This document shows, piece by piece, positions 1-8,625 of a stretch of DNA of 35,464 nucleotides. The translations under genes were made by a program, and so were the position numbers. Each line of letters opens with the position of its first letter. The first letter of the stretch is position 1. The notes beneath the pieces are model-generated. The model was not told where the DNA came from and ran no database searches. It saw only the letters and a list, made by a program, of their open reading frames with translations. This DNA comes from an uncultured Flavobacteriaceae bacterium (lineage in GTDB: Bacteria; Bacteroidota; Bacteroidia; Flavobacteriales; Flavobacteriaceae), in assembly GCA_937959395.1 (NCBI GenBank), contig CALGLR010000070.1, positions 1 to 35,464 of the forward strand. Direction: 5' to 3'.

Positions 1-220
1 TAAATTTATTAGACACATTATACTCAAGTACAACTCAAAAAATAGCTTAGAAATTACAAAATATAAAGAAATAAGTAATTGTAAAATATAATATTGAATG
101 ATTGACCAAAATATTATTCCGATGAATAATGCGGGTTAAACGAACCAAAACGTATGCTAACGTTATGAAATACCCGAAATTAAGTTTACAGACTCTTTCT
201 TTGTATATCTCTAAAAGCTT

Positions 221-1231
221 TTAATCCAGAAGTCTTATATCACCATAATTAAGAGTTTCAAATGATTTAATCTCTCCTGGTTTTAAACTATCTTTTAAGT
301 AATTTTTGTACCAATCAATTTGTTCCTTAACACCTTCTTTAAGTGATATTTTTGGTTTATAGCCCAAAATTTGAGCCGCCTTATCGATGTTTGCCTTTGT
401 TCTTAATTGGTCTCCGATTCTAGATGGCAAATGTTGAAACTTTATTTTAACATTTAGCTCCTGCTCTACCGCTTCTATAGCTTCTTGGGTGGTATGTTCT
501 AAATTGGTGCCTATATTAAATATTTCATTATTACTAACCGCTTCTTTTCCAATAACGCTTATTATGCCTTCAATAGCATCTCTAACGTGCGTAAAACTTC
601 TAACATGTTTTAAACTGTGCTTATAAAGAGGAAACTTAATATCTTCCAGACCGCATGAAATTAATTTATTGAACATCTTATCTTCTCTTTCTCTAGAACC
701 ATAAACAGAATATAATCTTAAAGAACATGCTTTTAGCATGTTCAATCTACTATAAGATAATACTAATTGTTCTGCAGCTAGTTTGGTAACGCCATAATAA
801 GAAGCAGGCGAAGGGATTTTAAGTTCGTTGCAAGTAGCATCTAATCCATAGATCGAGGAAGTGGCTATATTTACAAATAGTTTAGTCGCATTAAAGTGTA
901 TAGCATAATCCAATATGTTTTGAGTAGCTATGACATTATTGGTCAAATAATCATTAAAAGAAGATGTTTTTGACAACCCTGGCTGCGCTGCAAAATGAAA
1001 GATATAATCAATATCCAACGGTAAACTATTTTCTAAATGTTTTAGTCTTAAATCTCTATCAATAATTTTTATTCCTAATTCTTCTAGTGCCTTAGCATTG
1101 TGACGTTTTAGATTAACATCATAATAATCTGAAAAATTATCTATGCCGATAACACTATGACCTATTTCATGCAAACGCTCTGCACAATGTGATCCAATAA
1201 AACCAGCTATCCCAGTAATTAATATTTTCAT
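221..1231 (-). CDS. NAD-dependent sugar-nucleotide epimerase/dehydratase
   Basis: Extended short-chain dehydrogenase of 336 aa. The N-terminal Rossmann motif GIAGFIGSH (residues 7-15), a Ser near 125 and the catalytic Tyr146-x3-Lys150 (YYGVTK) are all present. The overall layout and the C-terminal WYKNYL resemble UDP-glucuronate 4-epimerase-like proteins, so the likely reaction is epimerisation of a UDP-hexose or UDP-uronate in the cytoplasm; the exact substrate cannot be read from sequence. It is the last gene of a minus-strand operon, 3 nt after the GT39 gene. By context it probably supplies the nucleotide sugar that the GT2 enzyme loads on a polyprenyl carrier. The family is certain; the specificity is inference. 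Confidence 0.85.
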   Translation of the reverse strand: MKILITGIAGFIGSHCAERLHEIGHSVIGIDNFSDYYDVNLKRHNAKALEELGIKIIDRDLRLKHLENSLPLDIDYIFHFAAQPGLSKTSSFNDYLTNNVIATQNILDYAIHFNATKLFVNIATSSIYGLDATCNELKIPSPASYYGVTKLAAEQLVLSYSRLNMLKACSLRLYSVYGSREREDKMFNKLISCGLEDIKFPLYKHSLKHVRSFTHVRDAIEGIISVIGKEAVSNNEIFNIGTNLEHTTQEAIEAVEQELNVKIKFQHLPSRIGDQLRTKANIDKAAQILGYKPKISLKEGVKEQIDWYKNYLKDSLKPGEIKSFETLNYGDIRLLD

Positions 1232-1234
1232 AAT

Positions 1235-2869
1235 CTATTGTTTTCTTTTAAATATATAATAATGATTTACCAGACGGTCACCATATCTTTTTGAACCCAG
1301 ACCCGTAAGGTTTAAATCGTAAGTCGCCTTTTTAATAATATTAAATGCCTGGTAGTCAGATTTCAAATCTTCTAAAGTTTGTGAAGTCGTAAGTATACCA
1401 AATTCTGACGCCTCAACCAAATCAATTTTACCTGATAAGTTGCTTATCCTAGTAATCTTGTGTCCATAATGCCACATCATTTCTGGAGACATGTAATCCA
1501 GTAAATATGCTTCCATATTAGTGTTATCCAGTTCCTGTTTTAATTTTGAAATATCATTGTCTGAAGTATTTATTAATACTAATGTATTGAACTTGGGAAC
1601 AACCACTAAACAAAGTACTACAAATAATAAAATCGACAAATAAAACACACGTTTTAAATGTTTTTTATAGAGATAGACGACCATAACTAATCCTATAGAT
1701 AACAATGAGATAGATACTATTACGTAGGACAACATCATTTCATTTAAGCGCTCTTTAAATAACAGAAATCCAATAATTGGAAATAATATGCCAATGGCAC
1801 TTATCGTACCGAAATGAAAATAGACAGGGAATAGCTCTTTTTTATTTTTTAAGGATTTAAAGTTTGTAATAATATAGTTTATATAGAATCCAATATTTAT
1901 AGCCAACGGAATAAGGACTGGCATGAGGTATCTGGTCTTTTTTTCAGGAATTATTGACAGTAATACAACTCCAATAATCGTCCAATAAAAACTTAGTTTA
2001 TACACTTTATTATTAGAAACTTTATTCTTTAAATAGGGAAATAACAAACTTGTAAATGCTGGAATAGTCCAAAGTCCGCTTTGTATAAAAAAAGAAAAAT
2101 AGTAATAAAAAGGCCGCACATGATAGGAGCTCCAACGCGAGGTTTCAATAGTTGCCATTTTTAAAAAGGTTTCTGGATCTGAGATTCTGGCATAAAGAAA
2201 CCACCAACCACCAATAATTATAGCTAGAAAGAGGACTAAAGCTATTTTAAGTAGTGCTTTTCCATCTAATTTGTAAACGATGGTATAACTTATCAAAAAG
2301 GGCAAGAACAATGCATATAAAGATACAGGCCCTTTGCTTAAAATAGAACACCCTAAAAAAATAGATGTTAATATTATTATCTTTAAACTAAACTTTACAC
2401 TTAACCCTTCAAACAAATAGTAAATAGCAATTAAGGTGAATGCATGTGCATAAATATCCCATGGCGCTGCAAAGACAATTCCTAGAACATAAAAAGAAGT
2501 CACTACAATTAAACCATTATAGAATGATTGCTGCTTATTTTCTAATAGTCGTTTTGAAAGCAAATAGGTAAATATACCTGTAACACATACCGTTAGTACA
2601 GATGGTAGTCTATAACCAAAGACATTTTTTATATCAAACATAGATACCGATAGCGCTGCAAGCCAAGTTGGTAATGGTGGCTTTTCGTATCGGGCTTCAC
2701 CATTCATTGTGGTTAAGATCCAGTTACCATCTAATAGCATTTCTCTAGCAACAATGAAATTTCTAGCCTCCATTATTGAAACTTGTAAACTACTTAAGTT
2801 AGGCAACAACATTATTAACACGATAACGATAATAGTTGCTATTGGATATTTTTCTATAAACTTTATCAT
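1235..2869 (-). CDS. GT39 (ArnT-like) polyprenyl-phosphate-sugar glycosyltransferase
   Basis: Integral membrane protein of 544 aa with about a dozen hydrophobic segments. The first periplasmic loop has the signature of ArnT/PMT-type enzymes: MEARNFIVAREML (acidic residue at 34) followed by NGEARYEKPPLPTW (about residues 56-69). Family members use an undecaprenyl-phosphate-linked sugar to glycosylate lipid A or other surface molecules on the periplasmic side of the inner membrane. The start overlaps the stop of the LAB_N gene by 4 nt (ATGA), which implies translational coupling. Together with the neighbouring GT2 and epimerase it makes a flip-and-transfer glycosylation module. Acceptor and sugar are unknown. 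Confidence 0.85.
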   Translation of the reverse strand: MIKFIEKYPIATIIVIVLIMLLPNLSSLQVSIMEARNFIVAREMLLDGNWILTTMNGEARYEKPPLPTWLAALSVSMFDIKNVFGYRLPSVLTVCVTGIFTYLLSKRLLENKQQSFYNGLIVVTSFYVLGIVFAAPWDIYAHAFTLIAIYYLFEGLSVKFSLKIIILTSIFLGCSILSKGPVSLYALFLPFLISYTIVYKLDGKALLKIALVLFLAIIIGGWWFLYARISDPETFLKMATIETSRWSSYHVRPFYYYFSFFIQSGLWTIPAFTSLLFPYLKNKVSNNKVYKLSFYWTIIGVVLLSIIPEKKTRYLMPVLIPLAINIGFYINYIITNFKSLKNKKELFPVYFHFGTISAIGILFPIIGFLLFKERLNEMMLSYVIVSISLLSIGLVMVVYLYKKHLKRVFYLSILLFVVLCLVVVPKFNTLVLINTSDNDISKLKQELDNTNMEAYLLDYMSPEMMWHYGHKITRISNLSGKIDLVEASEFGILTTSQTLEDLKSDYQAFNIIKKATYDLNLTGLGSKRYGDRLVNHYYIFKRKQ

Positions 2870-3486
2870 CTTTGTTTTCTTATTAATATTGCATTTCTCA
2901 TGTAAATTATTATGCCAACAATATGACCGAAAAACAGTACAGGATCTTTTCTAATACTAGCATATATTAAAATAAGCGCAGATCCAATGATACTTAAAAG
3001 CCAAAAACCAAGAGGTAATAAAGATTCTCTTTTACGTTCTGAGTACAACCATTGATAAATAAATCTTAGAGTAAAAACAATTTGAGAAATAATGCCAAGT
3101 AACAAAAGCCACAATGGTATGCTCTCATTGTTAAATAAATTATCAACATCAATGATATTATTATTGTAATAATAGACTATCAAAAATAGTGGAGTAGCAA
3201 GTAATAATCCTCTTAATATAACATGAAGTTTCTGCCATTGCTTTTGAATTTGCAAGTTTCTTATATATATAAAATAAGTTAATATTTGTCCTAGCATGAT
3301 TGCAAAATCATCTCTTAAATAGCCATAGAAAAACAATAGGAATGAAGCCACTAAACTCAAAACCCAAAACAAGGCAGGTGTGACCACCTTTTTTTGCTGT
3401 TCTGATCGTAACCATTGAATAATGAGTCTTGATGAAAACAAAAGTTGTGCTAAAAAACCTATGCTATATATAACTAAATTATTCAT
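2866..3486 (-). CDS. Membrane protein with two LAB_N (lipid A biosynthesis N-terminal) repeats
   Basis: Small polytopic membrane protein, about 206 aa from the chosen start. It contains two copies of one unit with the pattern Q-x2-F-x2-R-x3-QW-x2-SE, then P-x2-FW-x-LS, and ending IY-x-RN. LAB_N domains are short multi-TM units also found beside dolichyl-phosphate-type glycosyltransferases; a flippase or accessory role is only inferred. An earlier ATG at 3516 would extend it by 10 residues and overlap the GT2 gene by 38 bp. I chose the ATG at 3486 because it starts just before the first membrane segment (MNNLVIYS) and leaves an 8-bp overlap. It lies between the GT2 and GT39 genes. Confidence 0.75.
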   Translation of the reverse strand: MNNLVIYSIGFLAQLLFSSRLIIQWLRSEQQKKVVTPALFWVLSLVASFLLFFYGYLRDDFAIMLGQILTYFIYIRNLQIQKQWQKLHVILRGLLLATPLFLIVYYYNNNIIDVDNLFNNESIPLWLLLLGIISQIVFTLRFIYQWLYSERKRESLLPLGFWLLSIIGSALILIYASIRKDPVLFFGHIVGIIIYMRNAILIRKQR

Positions 3487-4198
3487 GTTTGCTTTTAGCA
3501 ATTTCGTAATTAACATACTTTTTCTTCATCCATAAATAAGCAAAGCAATCTACTAAAGGACCTAGTAATCGATTCCATAAACCATATTTTGCTTGACCAG
3601 CAATTCTTGGAAAATGTTGAATAGGAATTTGTTTTACCTTACCTTTTTGAAGAAGTACCATGGCTGGTAGAAACCTGTGCAATCCTTTAAACATAGGGAT
3701 TTTTTTTGCATAACTACTTCTTATCACTTTTAAAGGGCAACCTGTATCATCCATTCCATCGTTGGTAAAAGCTCTGCGAATTCCGTTTGCAATTTTAGAA
3801 GACATATTTTTAACAAAAGAATCTTTTCTGTTGGCTCTAACACCTGTTACTAAATCAAACTCATCGATATGTTCTAACAACAAATTAAAATCTGAAGGGG
3901 CTGTTTGTAAATCCGAATCAATATAACCAACTAGCGGTGTATCAATATGATCAAAACCAGCTTTTATAGCTGCGCTTAATCCTTCGTTCTTTGTTAGACT
4001 TATGTAATAAAAATTCTCGTTTTTAGAACAAATTTGTTCAATGAGATCTTGGCTATTATCGTGAGACCCATCATTGACAAACAAAACTTTAGTGGCTACT
4101 TTTGCTATTTGCGTAAAAGATAGTAATTCATGCTCTACCCGAGTTAAATTCTCTTCTTCATTGTAAACTGGTACTATAATTGTAAACTGATAAGTCAT
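3479..4198 (-). CDS. GT2 family glycosyltransferase (ArnC/DPM1-like)
   Basis: GT-A fold glycosyltransferase of 239 aa. It has the N-terminal IIVPVYNEEENL, the nucleotide-binding NDGSHDNS, and the metal-binding DSDLQ motif (about residues 93-97) typical of dolichyl/undecaprenyl-phosphate sugar transferases. Unlike ArnC it has no pair of C-terminal transmembrane helices; its C-terminus is short and partly amphipathic, so it may rely on the adjacent LAB_N membrane protein for anchoring (inference). Predicted role: cytoplasmic transfer of a sugar from a nucleotide donor to a polyprenyl phosphate. It is the second gene of the operon, 31 nt after the PAP2 gene. Confidence 0.85.
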   Translation of the reverse strand: MTYQFTIIVPVYNEEENLTRVEHELLSFTQIAKVATKVLFVNDGSHDNSQDLIEQICSKNENFYYISLTKNEGLSAAIKAGFDHIDTPLVGYIDSDLQTAPSDFNLLLEHIDEFDLVTGVRANRKDSFVKNMSSKIANGIRRAFTNDGMDDTGCPLKVIRSSYAKKIPMFKGLHRFLPAMVLLQKGKVKQIPIQHFPRIAGQAKYGLWNRLLGPLVDCFAYLWMKKKYVNYEIAKSKHE

Positions 4199-4229
4199 TT
4201 CTCTAATTGAACTAAGTATTTAAATGTTA

Positions 4230-4805
4230 TTAAAATTTATAAGTAAATCCAATCATGTGATTACCTTTAAAACTATTATATGTTAATTCCATGTGTTCCC
4301 TTTGGTATTCTGTAGTAAAAAGAATATTACTACCAAGCCCGATGGCCGCTCCGGCCAAAACATCAAGAATATCATGTTTTTTTGAATCTATTCGACTTGC
4401 AGCTGTAAATCCTGCTAACGCATAAGCAGGAACGCTGTATCTAAATCCATATCGTTTATGAATGTATCCTGCACTATGAAATACAACAGAGGTATGACCT
4501 GAAGGGAATGAGTTATTGTTGCTCATATCTGGACGTTCTTTATTAATACCTTGTTTTAGACCGTACGTAATAATTCCAGTAAGTACAAGTCCTTTTGTAA
4601 ATTGCCAAGCGCCTCGTGTGTCTCCCATAATAAAGGATGCCCCTAAAGTTGATATAGGTAAGGTATATAGTACAATATCTCCTATGGATTGAGTTAATCC
4701 TTTTTCGAGCATAGTTTCACTAGTGACCTGAGCAGACAACGATATCGAGATAAAGCATAAAAATGCATGTAACAAGACTGGAGAGCTTGCTGTATTTGAT
4801 TTCAT
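4230..4805 (-). CDS. PAP2-family phosphatase, exported
   Basis: 191 aa with an N-terminal signal-like hydrophobic stretch ending SLSAQ (about residue 26). All three PAP2 motifs are visible: K84-x6-R91P92, P101-S-G-H104, and S137R138-x5-H144-x3-D148. Family members dephosphorylate undecaprenyl pyrophosphate, lipid A phosphates or phospholipid phosphates in the periplasm or outer membrane. It is the first gene of the operon with the GT2, LAB_N, GT39 and epimerase genes, so a role in lipid-phosphate removal or carrier recycling linked to surface glycolipid modification is likely. An 11-bp direct-repeat site lies about 70 bp upstream (4876-4895). Confidence 0.88.
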   Translation of the reverse strand: MKSNTASSPVLLHAFLCFISISLSAQVTSETMLEKGLTQSIGDIVLYTLPISTLGASFIMGDTRGAWQFTKGLVLTGIITYGLKQGINKERPDMSNNNSFPSGHTSVVFHSAGYIHKRYGFRYSVPAYALAGFTAASRIDSKKHDILDVLAGAAIGLGSNILFTTEYQREHMELTYNSFKGNHMIGFTYKF

Positions 4806-4875
4806 TACATTGAGAATCTTAGGTTAGCGTAATTTATATGATAAATATCATCTATTTTTGCTAAAATAGATTTGA

Positions 4876-4895
4876 ATTCTTAAGTAATTTTAAAG
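4876..4895. promoter_or_regulatory. Putative response-regulator box (PmrA-box-like) before the PAP2 operon
   Basis: Two 9-bp units, ATTCTTAAG (4876-4884) and ATTTTAAAG (4887-4895), repeat with an 11-bp period. They contain CTTAAG-N5-TTAAAG, 11 of 12 positions of the enterobacterial PmrA box YTTAAK-N5-YTTAAK. The same two 9-mers with the same spacing occur before the response-regulator gene at 8626-8645. No good TAnnTTTG element lies at the 21-bp spacing seen there. Confidence 0.6.
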
Positions 4896-4961
4896 TTTGA
4901 TGGTTATAAAATGATTATTCAAATAGTCTTATACTGAATATTTAAATTTATACTCATAACA

Positions 4962-6347
4962 TTATGTTATAGTTTCCCATGGTCCTGTAATGGATAAAGT
5001 ATCTCCATTATCCTGAATATTAACAAACAATGTATTTCCTGAAGGTGAAAATACGATACCTGCAAACTCTGAATCGGACCTTCTATTACAAGCAAAAACC
5101 ACAACACTACCGTTTTGCTTAATTTGTAAAATTCTATTTCGTTCACCATTATCTTCACAAACCATTAAATCTCCCCAAGGAGTAATTGTTAGGTTATCAC
5201 ACATATTTAGTATGCCTTTACCCATAGATTGGACGTATAATTCTAATGTACCAGCTGTAGACCCATCAACTTCATTACCCTCATCTGGTGAGAGTTGATA
5301 CTTAAATATTTGTCCGCTTTGTTCTGGACCACCATTTGTACAAGCAAAATACAGTTCATTATTACCAAACCAAATACCTTCTCCTCTTGCAAAACGAGAA
5401 GCACCATTATTAAAACCTCTAAATCTTAAATCGTCTGCAGGTGACAATACATTATCTATATCTAGCCATTCTACTTCTTCTGTTTGCCCTACATTAAATG
5501 TTTTTTCATCCCAATTTCTAGTATCAAGGCTTGGTTTATTTTTAATGGCTAGAACTTGAAGTCTTCCACCTTGTGCTAATTGTTCAGGCACATTGGGTAT
5601 GAATCGGTATATTAGTCCATCAGGTCGATCCTCAGTCATGTAAACAATACTTGTGTTGGGATCTACCGCCATTGCTTCATGATTAAATCGTCCCATCTCA
5701 ACTATTGGTGTAGCAGTAACTAATCCTGTATCTAATGAATGTACTTCAAATACAAAACCATGATCTTTTCGTGTATTTCCTCCAATAGTTGTAACATCTT
5801 CCTCGCAAGTTAGCCAACTGCCCCATGGAGTAATACCTCCTGCACAGTTTCGATAAGTCCCGGCTAAACTTAAATGTTGGTGTTCAACTTCCCCAGTAGA
5901 TTCGTTGTAAATTAATGTAGTAGTTCCTCCAAGCCCCGGCATTGATAGCCCTCCATCATCATAAAGCTTATTTGTATCAATATTCTGTAACAGTTCATTA
6001 TTAGATCCAAAAGGGCTGTGTCTCAAAGTGTCAGGACTATTTTCGTGATTTCTAACAATAATTACTTGATCTTGAGTGCTACCTTGAAATGTTCCCATTC
6101 CATCTGGTCGTCCTGGAACAAAAAAGCCATCGTCCATCATTTCTCCAGATTTTGATATGATTTTATAAGAAAAACCTTCAGGTAAATTGAGATATTTATT
6201 AGGGTCCGGAATAAGGTTCTCTGGAGAATCACAATTAGAATCTATAAAATCTATAGTACAACTCTTTAAAACAACAAAACCAAGAGTTGTCAATGCTATA
6301 GTCTTTATAAAATCTCTTCGGCCATTATCCGTTCTTAATTTAGTCAT
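4962..6347 (-). CDS. PhoX/DUF839-family Tat-exported lipoprotein (putative alkaline phosphatase)
   Basis: 461 aa. The N-terminus carries a twin-arginine motif (RRDFIK, residues 10-15), a hydrophobic stretch and a lipobox-like LKSC with Cys30, so export folded through Tat followed by lipidation is predicted. The body matches the DUF839/PhoX beta-propeller type: GGITPWGSWLTCEED, FNHEAMAVDP, YMTEDRPDGLIYRF and a C-terminal FVNIQDNGDT. PhoX enzymes are Ca/Fe-dependent phosphomonoesterases, but many DUF839 proteins are uncharacterised, so activity is inferred. It is a single gene between the PAP2 operon and the two-component system. Four tandem 11-bp repeats upstream suggest control by the adjacent response regulator. 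Confidence 0.8.
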   Translation of the reverse strand: MTKLRTDNGRRDFIKTIALTTLGFVVLKSCTIDFIDSNCDSPENLIPDPNKYLNLPEGFSYKIISKSGEMMDDGFFVPGRPDGMGTFQGSTQDQVIIVRNHENSPDTLRHSPFGSNNELLQNIDTNKLYDDGGLSMPGLGGTTTLIYNESTGEVEHQHLSLAGTYRNCAGGITPWGSWLTCEEDVTTIGGNTRKDHGFVFEVHSLDTGLVTATPIVEMGRFNHEAMAVDPNTSIVYMTEDRPDGLIYRFIPNVPEQLAQGGRLQVLAIKNKPSLDTRNWDEKTFNVGQTEEVEWLDIDNVLSPADDLRFRGFNNGASRFARGEGIWFGNNELYFACTNGGPEQSGQIFKYQLSPDEGNEVDGSTAGTLELYVQSMGKGILNMCDNLTITPWGDLMVCEDNGERNRILQIKQNGSVVVFACNRRSDSEFAGIVFSPSGNTLFVNIQDNGDTLSITGPWETIT

Positions 6348-6650
6348 AGTTAGTTAAGTTTAATTGATTTGACATTTTATATATGCTCAAATGCGAATTA
6401 AACGGGAGTGAGCATAAATACTATTATAAATATGCAACACGATTCTTAACAAAATTTGAAGAGAATCTAAAGGAAATCTAAAGCTTGCTTAAGCTAAGCC
6501 TTGAATGCTTTTAAGAAAGAGGATGTTTCTCGCGTTAATTAGAAGATTGTTTGTTATGAATTGATAATTAGGGCAATAAATTAGAATTAAAGTATTATTA
6601 ATACCTAAAAAAGAATAATAGATAAGCTTTAATATTTATTAATATGATTA
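6348..6650. other. Intergenic region upstream of the phoX-like gene
   Basis: About 300 bp between the phoX-like gene start and the histidine-kinase stop. It holds a candidate -7 element on the minus strand at 6413-6420 (TATTTATG, one mismatch to TAnnTTTG) and the four-repeat regulator site. A short GCTTAAGC palindrome follows at 6487-6494. I see no further coding capacity. Confidence 0.6.
6442..6483. promoter_or_regulatory. Four tandem 11-bp repeats, putative response-regulator array
   Basis: Units ATTCTTAAC (6442), AATTTGAAG (6453), AATCTAAAG (6464) and AATCTAAAG (6475) start exactly 11 bp apart. Each differs by one base from YTTAAK in its core. The array starts 21 bp beyond a -7-like element (6413-6420), the same spacing as at the response-regulator promoter. 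OmpR-family regulators bind such head-to-tail repeats as dimers, so two dimers could sit here. Confidence 0.65.
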
Positions 6651-7913
6651 TTAAATAAAATCTATCTGAAAGACATGTTGTTTTCCTATTTCGTTAAATC
6701 TATATGAGCAAGTAAAGCCATAATAACTACAAATTTTACTAACTATAGAAAGCCCCAAACCAGTAGCTTTTTTATTTGAATTTTCTTTATAGAATCTTTC
6801 AAAAAGCCTATCTGGATTAGATATCATTTTTGCTCCTGAGTTTGCAACTTGAACCATCGCACCATCAACTTTAATATGAATCGTACTTTTAGAAGGACTA
6901 TATTTTATAGCATTAGTTAAGAGGTTATTTATTAAAACTTCCGCTAAGTAAGGATCCATTTTAATGGTCGTTTTTGAATTATGATCAATCTGAAAACTAT
7001 TTTCTGAAATATCCTCAAAATCCTCAACACGTTCAGTAATCAATTGTTTTAAATCAATTGTTTTAGGTTTTGAGAATTGATCATTATCTATTTTAGCTAG
7101 AATGATTAACCTTTTATTTAATTGAGTGAGTCGCTTGACGTCTTTTTGTATAGAAGTAAATTCTTCATATTGTATATCTGAAATATCACTTTTATTTATT
7201 ATGTTTTCAATCTTAGCTTGCATAATTGCAAGAGGTGTTTGTGCCTCATGAGAAACATCTTCAGTAAATTGTTTTAAATTACTGTAGTCTGTATTTATTT
7301 TTGAAATAAGAGCATTAAGCCTATTATTTAAATCATTGAATTCTTCAATATTAGAAGATTCAAAGATAATAGGTTCTCTAGATTCGAGAGAAAAGCTTTT
7401 CAATTTATTTAAACTTGTAAAAAAGGGAGCCCATAATTTCTCATTTCTTGATTTATTAATAAAAAATAAAATAACAAAAGCAATGAGAAGTACAGAAATG
7501 AAAGAAATGATAATACCAATAAAAATATCCTCAGATTCAATAATCAAAGTTCTAATTTTAATCTGATAGTAGCGATCGGATGATTTTATAGTTCTAGATA
7601 TCTCTCGGTATAATTCAATTTCTTTTTGCCTAGCATCATACATCATAGTATCCTTTAATACTGTTGGTGTTTTTGTGGCTACTATTTTAATATCAATAAT
7701 AGGGCTAATTGATATGGGTGAGTTTCCTTTTTGTATGTGTTGTTCGTAAAAAGCGACTTGAGAATACAATTCTTCTTCTGTCTCATCATCTAATAATACT
7801 CTAGTATAAATAAACAATGCGATAGCTGTTAAAACCAGTAAAATAATATTCATCATCAAAAAATTGATAGAAGTTTTATGCAGTAGTCGATATGTTTTCT
7901 TTGATCTACTCAT
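6651..7913 (-). CDS. Sensor histidine kinase
   Basis: 420 aa inner-membrane kinase. TM1 is at about 18-40, a periplasmic sensor of roughly 90 residues follows, and TM2 is at about 130-152. The HisKA H-box is SHEAQTPLA with the phospho-acceptor His222; the N-box is NNLLTNAIKYSP and the G-box GLGLSIV. The sensor begins with an acidic run (DDETEEE), which could bind cations, but no known sensor domain is recognised. It follows the response-regulator gene with a 2-nt gap, so it is co-transcribed. By context it controls the PhoX and PAP2/glycosyltransferase genes. Confidence 0.9.
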   Translation of the reverse strand: MSRSKKTYRLLHKTSINFLMMNIILLVLTAIALFIYTRVLLDDETEEELYSQVAFYEQHIQKGNSPISISPIIDIKIVATKTPTVLKDTMMYDARQKEIELYREISRTIKSSDRYYQIKIRTLIIESEDIFIGIIISFISVLLIAFVILFFINKSRNEKLWAPFFTSLNKLKSFSLESREPIIFESSNIEEFNDLNNRLNALISKINTDYSNLKQFTEDVSHEAQTPLAIMQAKIENIINKSDISDIQYEEFTSIQKDVKRLTQLNKRLIILAKIDNDQFSKPKTIDLKQLITERVEDFEDISENSFQIDHNSKTTIKMDPYLAEVLINNLLTNAIKYSPSKSTIHIKVDGAMVQVANSGAKMISNPDRLFERFYKENSNKKATGLGLSIVSKICSYYGFTCSYRFNEIGKQHVFQIDFI

Positions 7914-7915
7914 TT

Positions 7916-8590
7916 TTATTCAGCCATAAATTTATAACCACTACCATAAGCCGTTTTGATATAACGTGTTCCAGTATCTTTCATTTTCTTTCTCAGATTA
8001 TTAATGTGTACATATATGAAATCAAAATTATCAAGTAAATCACTATTATCTCCCCAAAGGTGCTCAGCAATTATTTCTTTAGAAAGTACACGTCCTTGGT
8101 TAGATATAAAAAACAAAAGTAAGTCATATTCTTTTCGAGTAAGCGTAATTGGTTTATCATTTACATAAGCTGTTCTTGAACGTGTGTCTATACGAATTTC
8201 ATTAAATATTATAGTGTCATTTCCTCCAAATTTGCCACGCCTTAGAACGGCTTTAATTCTGGAATTAAGCTCGGCCAGATGAAAGGGTTTTGTGATATAA
8301 TCGTCAGCTCCTAAATCTAACCCTTCTAGTTTGTCTTCAAGAGAACTATTGGCAGATATAATTACGACTCCAACTTTTTTATTGTTTTTCTTAAGCGTTC
8401 TTAATACTTCTAAACCGCTACCTGTTTCTAAATTAATATCAAGAATTAAAACATCATAATCATAAAGATCTACTTTTTCCTGAGCTTCGTGAAAATCTGA
8501 TGCAATTTCGCACACATTACCATCATGTTCAAGATACACTTTTATGGATTGCTGTAAAGCTAATTCGTCCTCGGCTATTAATATTTTCAT
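7916..8590 (-). CDS. OmpR/PhoB-family response regulator
   Basis: 224 aa. The receiver domain has the acidic pair ED (7-8), phospho-acceptor Asp51 (LILDINLETGSG) and Lys101 (YITKPF). The C-terminal winged-helix domain (about 125-224) includes LTRKEYDLLLFF and the wing sequence TRYIKTAYGSGYKF. It acts in the cytoplasm as a DNA-binding activator or repressor phosphorylated by the adjacent kinase. Its own promoter carries a PmrA-box-like direct repeat (8626-8645) placed 21 bp before a -7 element TAACTTTG (minus strand, 8604-8597), consistent with autoregulation. Transcription from that element would start at or next to the ATG. Confidence 0.93.
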   Translation of the reverse strand: MKILIAEDELALQQSIKVYLEHDGNVCEIASDFHEAQEKVDLYDYDVLILDINLETGSGLEVLRTLKKNNKKVGVVIISANSSLEDKLEGLDLGADDYITKPFHLAELNSRIKAVLRRGKFGGNDTIIFNEIRIDTRSRTAYVNDKPITLTRKEYDLLLFFISNQGRVLSKEIIAEHLWGDNSDLLDNFDFIYVHINNLRKKMKDTGTRYIKTAYGSGYKFMAE

Positions 8591-8596
8591 TAGTCA

Positions 8597-8604
8597 CAAA
8601 GTTA
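8597..8604 (-). promoter_or_regulatory. Candidate -7 element of the response-regulator gene
   Basis: Minus-strand TAACTTTG fits the Bacteroidota TAnnTTTG consensus exactly and ends 7 nt before the ATG at 8590, so the transcript may have almost no leader. Confidence 0.6.
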
Positions 8605-8625
8605 TGACAATAAAAATAGTAAAGG

